From Actinomycetes bacterium (GTDB lineage: Bacteria; Actinomycetota; Actinomycetes; Nanopelagicales; Nanopelagicaceae), in assembly GCA_023252155.1 (NCBI GenBank), contig JAHEXJ010000016.1, positions 1-34,786 on the forward strand: a stretch of DNA of 34,786 nucleotides. Direction: 5' to 3'. Made by a program: the position numbers and the translations under genes. The notes under the pieces are model-generated. The model had not been told where the DNA came from. It ran no database searches and saw nothing but the letters and a program-made list of their open reading frames with translations. Positions 30,642 to 34,786 of the stretch are shown here, one piece after another. The first letter of the stretch is position 1, and each line of letters begins with the position of its first letter.

Positions 30642-30883
30642 GCTTCCTCCTTCGGTGTGATGAGGACGCGCCAAAGTTGCGGAACTTTGTCGATTTCGTG
30701 CATGAGTTCAAGTTCAACCTCGCCATTGTTGAGATGTGCGAAGAACTTTTCGGACTCGGAGAGGGGAGGGGTAAAAATTGGCGTTGGTACATGAGCATTG
30801 CGGAAATGCTGGTCTCGCTCCCATGAAGTCTTAAAGAACTCATGGCAAACATTGCACCTGTATGTTGGTACATTTGTCGCCAT
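30638..30883 (-). CDS. C2H2 zinc-finger early protein
   Basis: 81 aa from ATG 30883, which overlaps the preceding TGA. A canonical C2H2 finger (YRCNVCHEFFKTSWERDQHF, then RNAH) lies at the N-terminus. The rest (LSESEKFFAHLNNGEVELELMHE) is helical and acidic. A DNA- or RNA-binding role is likely. It belongs to the chain of small early genes. Confidence 0.7.
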   Translation of the reverse strand: MATNVPTYRCNVCHEFFKTSWERDQHFRNAHVPTPIFTPPLSESEKFFAHLNNGEVELELMHEIDKVPQLWRVLITPKEEA

Positions 30884-31707
30884 CACCCCACCTGCCCTTC
30901 GCTGAGGACTACGGGGTTGATGAGGTCAATAAATCTGCGCATTTCTCCCCGCTTGTTATACCAAAGCCCGTCAATGATTGATTTCTGCCAAATATGCTCG
31001 CCGCCATCATCTTCATCTTTGGCTTCAACGATTATCCCAAACCCCTTCGGTTCCTCTGGGCGCGGGGGAGTGAGAGGTTGCATAGCGTTGTAAACCTTCG
31101 CAATTATCTCTGCCAACGGAACAGGAAGTAGCATTGTTTTCATAGCGGTATCAACGTTTATCCTGTCGTACTCCGTCAGTTCAATCGTCACGGTTGGCTT
31201 GAAGTTCGCAATATCCTCATCTATTTGGCGTGACTGTTCCTCCGAGAAGTCCTTATGAAGTTTCTTGACCGCGTTTCGGACACGTTCTTTCTCGCCACCC
31301 TCGTTCTCCGTTGTCGCGCTTGGGGTGAGTTGGGCAACCAAGGCATCAAGTTTCATCTTCACGCCGATATAGCCCGTTCTTGAGCCGACAATGTTTGACG
31401 CGGCTTCAAGGATTTCTCGGACTGGGATAGCACCTACATTTCGTAAGACCGCATCTCCTTCCTCAATCACCACCGCGTCTTTCGGGACTATGGTGTGAGT
31501 CTTTGGGTCGTAAACCGAAACGTATTCGATACTTCCTAGGTCGCGCTCACTATAGGTATATCCATCAGACGGAAGCGTATTAAAGCCCCAAGTCTGTTTG
31601 CCTCCACGACTACTTGTGTAGCCAAACTTCACAAATACTTCGCGTTTTTCACCGCGACGACCATTTGCCGCGATAACTAAAAACTGCTCAATCTGATCAG
31701 GATTCAT
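30883..31707 (-). CDS. early protein of unknown function
   Basis: 274 aa, ATG preceded by AGGGAGACACAA. Contains a beta-rich N-terminal part (VFVKFGYTSSRGGKQTWGFN), a central helical, charged region (KERVRNAVKKLHKDFSEEQSRQID) and a C-terminal part with DGGEHIWQKSIIDGLWYNKRGEM. Nothing catalytic was recognised. It is the largest of the unknown early genes and follows the conserved 106-aa gene by a 46-nt gap. Confidence 0.66.
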   Translation of the reverse strand: MNPDQIEQFLVIAANGRRGEKREVFVKFGYTSSRGGKQTWGFNTLPSDGYTYSERDLGSIEYVSVYDPKTHTIVPKDAVVIEEGDAVLRNVGAIPVREILEAASNIVGSRTGYIGVKMKLDALVAQLTPSATTENEGGEKERVRNAVKKLHKDFSEEQSRQIDEDIANFKPTVTIELTEYDRINVDTAMKTMLLPVPLAEIIAKVYNAMQPLTPPRPEEPKGFGIIVEAKDEDDGGEHIWQKSIIDGLWYNKRGEMRRFIDLINPVVLSEGQVG

Positions 31708-31753
31708 TTGTGTCTCCCTTCGTCTGTCGCCGTGTATAACTTCGGTGTGGTCA

Positions 31754-32074
31754 TCATGTGCTCCTTAGATGTCGCAGCTCGAACGCCTCAGACCATTCCG
31801 GGTGACGATCCACGAGAAGGCGTGCGTAGTGGCTTCTGTAGTTGTTGTTTAAGAGAAATTCAGAGTTCGGGTCCTCGGTCTGCAAGTAGAAGTTCCAACG
31901 CAATACCTCGGTGAGCAAGCCAATCCCGATCTTCTTGCGACCTCGTTTGAACATCTGCTCAGCGAGACGTTCGAGGTCTTGGTAGACGTGCGGGTTCTTG
32001 GCATGAAACGCTTCGAACTGTTCTTGGCGGGTGACTGGCTTCGAATAATCCAAGGTGAGTTGGTCAGTCATCAT
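31754..32074 (-). CDS. conserved early phage protein
   Basis: 106 aa. The pattern QFEAFHAKNPHVYQDLERLA, then RGRKKIGIGLLTEVLRWNF and LNNNYRSHYARLL is one I know from many actinophage and proteobacterial phages, commonly beside recombination genes, and always without a known role. Its start overlaps the end of the recombination-associated gene by 11 bases. Confidence 0.75.
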   Translation of the reverse strand: MMTDQLTLDYSKPVTRQEQFEAFHAKNPHVYQDLERLAEQMFKRGRKKIGIGLLTEVLRWNFYLQTEDPNSEFLLNNNYRSHYARLLVDRHPEWSEAFELRHLRST

Positions 32075-32726
32075 TGCCGTTGGCCTTTGCCTGCTCGATG
32101 TCGCGTTCGAGGTAGGTAATGACTCGTGATGCTTCGTTCATCGTCAATTGAGCCGCGTTTGTCACTGGACGTTCGACTACATCACTCACGTAAGCGAGTT
32201 GAGCGGACGGATCAGTTAGGTGAAGTTTGCCGAACAGCGAGCCAATGAGATTCTTCTGCTTATCGCTCATTACGCTTCCAACGCCTTCACCGAAATTAGC
32301 GCCGGCATCCTTGAGCGATTGACGCGTGACGGGGGCGGAATCAGCAAGCGGTTGAACGATGAAGGGCTCCCTTCGACCTCTCGTCACGGTCAACGCGATC
32401 TTGAGTTCTTTGTCGATGTGCGAGAGATGACTTATTTTTATTCCTCCTACAGCGACTCCTCCGAACTTCACGGTTGGATCACCAAAGAGGGTCATTTTGC
32501 GACCAATGTAGACATCTGTTTCTTGTCCCCACGCCGCCACTAGAACCCGGCGCATCGATTTGGAAGGCTTGAATGGTCGGCCTGGAAACTCCACTAATTG
32601 AATATCTACGGGCTGTTCCGCGCTTCCTGCGCTCACTTTCGAGATGGTGACAGTTTTGGGTCCGCCAACGTAATCATCAAAGTTTTGCTGATCAGATTTT
32701 GGGGCTGTAGTTTGTGTGATGTCCAT
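32064..32726 (-). CDS. recombination-associated phage protein
   Basis: 220 aa from ATG 32726; a longer frame exists but lies in the HNH gene. The N-terminal domain (FDDYVGGPKTVTISKVSAG, VEFPGRPFKPSKSMRRVLVAAWG, RKMTLFGDPTVKFGGVAVGGIKIS) is a conserved phage domain usually next to an exonuclease; it may be a single-strand DNA-binding or annealing partner. The C-terminal 65 residues (MSDKQKNLIGSLFGKLHLTD, MNEASRVITYLERDIE) are an AS-x-x-I-type helical module also found attached to RecT/Erf-like proteins. I do not assign it to RecT proper. It lies two genes after the exonuclease with HNH in between. Confidence 0.66.
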   Translation of the reverse strand: MDITQTTAPKSDQQNFDDYVGGPKTVTISKVSAGSAEQPVDIQLVEFPGRPFKPSKSMRRVLVAAWGQETDVYIGRKMTLFGDPTVKFGGVAVGGIKISHLSHIDKELKIALTVTRGRREPFIVQPLADSAPVTRQSLKDAGANFGEGVGSVMSDKQKNLIGSLFGKLHLTDPSAQLAYVSDVVERPVTNAAQLTMNEASRVITYLERDIEQAKANGNDD

Positions 32727-32728
32727 TG

Positions 32729-33184
32729 TTAGATTTCCTGTTCTTCTATGAGGGTCGCGGCCCCTGCTAGCCGTTCGGTGTAGCGGGCGCGAGTACATGT
32801 CTTGCACTGGCGTCGCATAGGTGCGCCGTAGATGTTCTCTGCCGTGAGCGCGTGACCTTGTGGACAATGTGTTTTGCGCGAGTTGATTGCGGCGGGACCG
32901 TTGCCGCGCAGTGTGTTCTCCTGTTGGGTGACCGGCTCCATGTGAGACGGGTTTACGCAAGCCCGATTGCGGCACAGGTGGTCGATAACCATTCCTTCTG
33001 GGATGGCTCCGACGAGTGCCTCATAGGTGACCCGATGCGCGTAGCGTTGCCGCTGCCCTACCCACACTTGGTGGTACCCGGAACTTGTGGCACGGCCAGC
33101 GGCGTAGATCCAGCATCCGTGCTCGTCAATACTGACCTGGGCGTTGATCCGTTCGATTACAGGCTTTGGCGGACGTCCTCTCAT
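32729..33184 (-). CDS. HNH endonuclease in the recombination region
   Basis: 151 aa. The motif AHRVTYEALVGAIPEGMVIDH followed by CRNRACVNPSHMEPVT is the HNH_3 type; the second part carries CPQGHALTAENIY and CKTC, an additional zinc site. All core residues are present. It sits between the exonuclease and its partner gene and overlaps the exonuclease stop by four bases, so the insertion leaves both intact. It is likely a mobile homing-type nuclease. Confidence 0.88.
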   Translation of the reverse strand: MRGRPPKPVIERINAQVSIDEHGCWIYAAGRATSSGYHQVWVGQRQRYAHRVTYEALVGAIPEGMVIDHLCRNRACVNPSHMEPVTQQENTLRGNGPAAINSRKTHCPQGHALTAENIYGAPMRRQCKTCTRARYTERLAGAATLIEEQEI

Positions 33185-34029
33185 AGCACTAGCTCCTCGT
33201 CATAAGCCAACCAACGAGGCGGCCCAACTAAGTGCGTCACGACTTCGTAGCCTGGCCATTCATTTTTGTCTGAGCACTCTTTGAATAACTCGATAGCCCG
33301 ACGCATACGAGATTCGCCGCACATCACGTACTCTGCGTCCAATTCCATGACACTCACGAGGTACGGTGGCGTTTTCGAAACGACAACAAAACGAAACTCG
33401 ATGTTCTTATCACCACGAGCAAGACCAAGAACGTGTTGATAAAGTTCGGATTGGATGTCGTAACCGAATTCAGCAGCTGAGCGCCCGAAGTCGCGAGGGT
33501 CAGCCGATACAGCAGTTTTGAGATCCACAATGGTTCCGTCATCTGCCAGATAATCGGCTCGTGCGCGCAACCACACACCTGTTGTAGGGTCTTGAGCAAA
33601 GATCGATTGCTCTGCTTTGCCAGGTGCTTCAAGAAGACATCTTGCCAGTGGATGTGCGAGGACTGATTCGGTGAGCGCCTTGCATTCTGCGACCACATCA
33701 GCCTTGAGCGGTACCGTGCCAGCCTCGCGTGCTTGGGCGATGAACTCCTTGGCTTCTTTCGCACTCGCCGCACCATTCGAGGCGAGCATTGCCTCAGGAA
33801 TCTCAACCACAGCGAGACCAACGCCAAGCACCATCGAGTGAACCGCGTGACCAATATCGAACGTGGTTGTCTGGACTTGATTTTCCCGTTGCCATTTGTA
33901 ATGTGCAGGGGAGCGCAGGATTGCTTTTGCGCCGGTCGATGAGAGCGAACCGCCTGGAACTAACGTATCGGCGTGATACTCGTCGTCAGGTACATTGTCA
34001 TAAACCCCTGCGCCCGTCCAAGTTGTCAT
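33181..34029 (-). CDS. RecE-like PD-(D/E)XK exonuclease
   Basis: 282 aa. Key residues of the phage exonuclease family are visible: GHAVHSMVL with His 61, the Glu at AEQSIFA (140), Asp 159 in RARADYL, Asp 169 and Lys 171 in IVDLKTA, and the QSELYQHV helix. It would resect double-stranded DNA ends for recombination, together with the protein at 32064-32726. ATG overlaps the previous stop by ATGA. The length is close to that of the short RecE-type (DUF3799-like) family. Confidence 0.86.
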   Translation of the reverse strand: MTTWTGAGVYDNVPDDEYHADTLVPGGSLSSTGAKAILRSPAHYKWQRENQVQTTTFDIGHAVHSMVLGVGLAVVEIPEAMLASNGAASAKEAKEFIAQAREAGTVPLKADVVAECKALTESVLAHPLARCLLEAPGKAEQSIFAQDPTTGVWLRARADYLADDGTIVDLKTAVSADPRDFGRSAAEFGYDIQSELYQHVLGLARGDKNIEFRFVVVSKTPPYLVSVMELDAEYVMCGESRMRRAIELFKECSDKNEWPGYEVVTHLVGPPRWLAYDEELVL

Positions 34030-34786
34030 TTACCGCTCGCCTTCAACTCTTCCAGTTTCGCCTCAAGTTTCTCGATCTCGATTTGAGTTTCGGATTTCTG
34101 AACCACAATCGGCTCTCCGTCAATATCGACTTCGTAGAGAACTTCACAACTCGCGACTTTGCATTTATCTTCGAGTGGAATCAGATCGTCAGCGAGAACT
34201 TTTACCACGACGAAACGCGTTGCTTCTTGATAGAAGTTTTTGGCATGACGTGGGGTTATTCCAAAGTGAAGACCCTTGCCGCACTCTTTGGTCGGCTTGA
34301 AATCTTTGGCAACGACCGTGCTGCCAGGTGAGTAGGTCCATTCTTTCCCGCGAGTCGTCTGCCACTCGTCATTGACTGCCTTATAGACAAGTGCGCGGCC
34401 CTCTTCGTCAACTTTGACACCATGATAATCGAGCCAATCTGGCGCGCTTGTAAGATCGAGTTTTGTAAGGTCGATAAGAACTCCACCGGCAACAACTGCT
34501 CGCGATGAATGTAAATGAATCGCGACAAATTTTGACGCTACGACTGTCGAACTTCCCCACGCTTCGACTCTCGAACTTCCCCACGCTACGACTGTCGAAC
34601 TTTCCCACGCTTCGACTGTCGAACTTTCCCGCGCTACGACTGTCGAACTTCCCCACGCTTCGACTCTCGAACTTCCCCACGCTTCGACTGTCGAACTTTC
34701 CCGCGCTACGACTGTCGAACTTCCCCACGCTACGACTGTCGAACTTTCCCGCGCTACGACTCTCGAACTTCCCCACGCTACGACTG
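34026..34786 (-). CDS. octapeptide-repeat protein, 5' end outside the window
   Basis: Open from the right edge to TGA 34026. In the frame that runs on into the C-terminal domain, the array at about 34539-34784 reads as ten full copies of A-[WR]-[GE]-S-S-[TR]-V-[VE] (for example AWGSSTVV, ARESSTVE), then SKFVAIHLHSSRAVVAGG, a globular region with ECGKGLHFGITPRHAKNFY and KVASCEVLYEVDIDGEP, and a short coiled coil (IEIEKLEAKLEELKASGK). The C-terminal region resembles a conserved phage domain I recall as DUF7666-like; that name is not certain. In the competing frame the array reads GKF[DE]SRS[AV], but that frame ends after 123 residues with a poor tail. The gene ends directly before the exonuclease start (ATGA). 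Function unknown; the repeat looks like a beta-solenoid or binding array. Confidence 0.7.
   Translation of the reverse strand, partial: VVAWGSSRVVARESSTVVAWGSSTVVARESSTVEAWGSSRVEAWGSSTVVARESSTVEAWESSTVVAWGSSRVEAWGSSTVVASKFVAIHLHSSRAVVAGGVLIDLTKLDLTSAPDWLDYHGVKVDEEGRALVYKAVNDEWQTTRGKEWTYSPGSTVVAKDFKPTKECGKGLHFGITPRHAKNFYQEATRFVVVKVLADDLIPLEDKCKVASCEVLYEVDIDGEPIVVQKSETQIEIEKLEAKLEELKASGK
34537..34786. repeat. 24-bp tandem repeat array at the right edge
   Basis: About ten copies of a 24-nt unit (top strand CGCTACGACTGTCGAACTTCCCCA and close variants) run to the edge of the window. Variation is confined to four positions per unit: A/T, C/G, C/T and A/G, each with two states, so copies are mosaics of the same two alleles. 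The array is coding in one leftward frame that joins the protein ending at 34026. It may continue beyond the window; repeats of this kind also often terminate assemblies. Confidence 0.9.

Noticed and set aside
32064-32726. Calling the product RecT
   Set aside because: The N-terminal domain does not show the RecT pattern; only the C-terminal helical module is shared with such proteins.
32727-32975. Upstream extension of the recombination-associated gene
   Set aside because: The extra residues are the HNH gene read in another frame and are Arg/His rich.
34256-34528. 90-aa leftward frame MSRFIYIHREQLL
   Set aside because: It lies in a different frame from the repeat-containing protein that spans the same bases and looks much more protein-like.
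34408-34776. 123-aa leftward frame GKF[DE]SRS[AV] repeats
   Set aside because: It starts inside the repeat and its tail (KICRDSFTFIASSCCRWSS) looks non-native. The other frame continues into a good domain that ends in ATGA overlap with the exonuclease.
34537-34786. CRISPR array at right edge
   Set aside because: Unit is 24 nt with no spacers, and it is coding.

Overview
The window reads as nearly all of a temperate siphovirus-type phage or prophage, most likely of an actinobacterium. The host guess rests on the order and style of the genes (HNH gene beside the terminase, a connector fused to a BppU-like domain, a GT-TMP-Dit-hub tail order, many start-stop overlaps, frequent GTG starts with AGGAGG-type ribosome binding sites) and on moderate GC judged by eye. 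No host housekeeping gene is visible. The only host-like sequence is a 3' tRNA fragment with a CAT anticodon beside the integrase.

Layout from left to right. Positions 24-111 carry four 18-nt direct repeats. Positions 129-178 carry the 3' half of a tRNA, the likely attachment core. The integrase (301-1479) and one membrane-anchored protein (1501-1992) are the only rightward genes. Everything else is read leftward, so it is best read from the right edge. The early region (34786 to about 25559) starts with an edge-truncated octapeptide-repeat protein, then a RecE-like exonuclease, a recombination-associated protein, a chain of very small overlapping genes often carrying Cys pairs, and replication genes. 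A strong terminator (25463-25492) ends it. The packaging and head module follows: HNH, small and large terminase, a beta-rich protein, a small membrane protein, portal, a first HK97-fold capsid protein, prohead protease, a second longer capsid protein, an HNH gene, a head structural protein, a connector and a tail-terminator-like protein, then a second terminator (14583-14612). The tail module comes next: major tail protein, G/GT chaperones joined by a -1 frameshift on CCCTTTC, a gp10-like protein, tape measure, distal tail protein, HNH, hub, fibres and a metallopeptidase-like protein. A structured gap of about 270 nt leads into the lysis cassette (membrane protein, amidase, HNH, permuted papain-like hydrolase, second membrane protein), which ends at a strong terminator (1995-2040).

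The most notable points are: two paralogous major capsid genes flanking the protease, only the second with a delta/scaffold-like N-terminus; a tandem 24-bp array at the right edge whose true reading frame gives an A-[WR]-[GE]-S-S-[TR]-V-[VE] repeat protein rather than the frame a start-codon-based ORF call would choose; six HNH genes spread across all modules, one fused to a replication-type N-terminal domain; an integrase with Ala in place of the usual box II His; and three leftward terminators that divide the leftward genes into blocks with little room for promoters. No repressor, excisionase or Cro-like gene was recognised, so the lysogeny switch is either outside the window or not recognisable to me.
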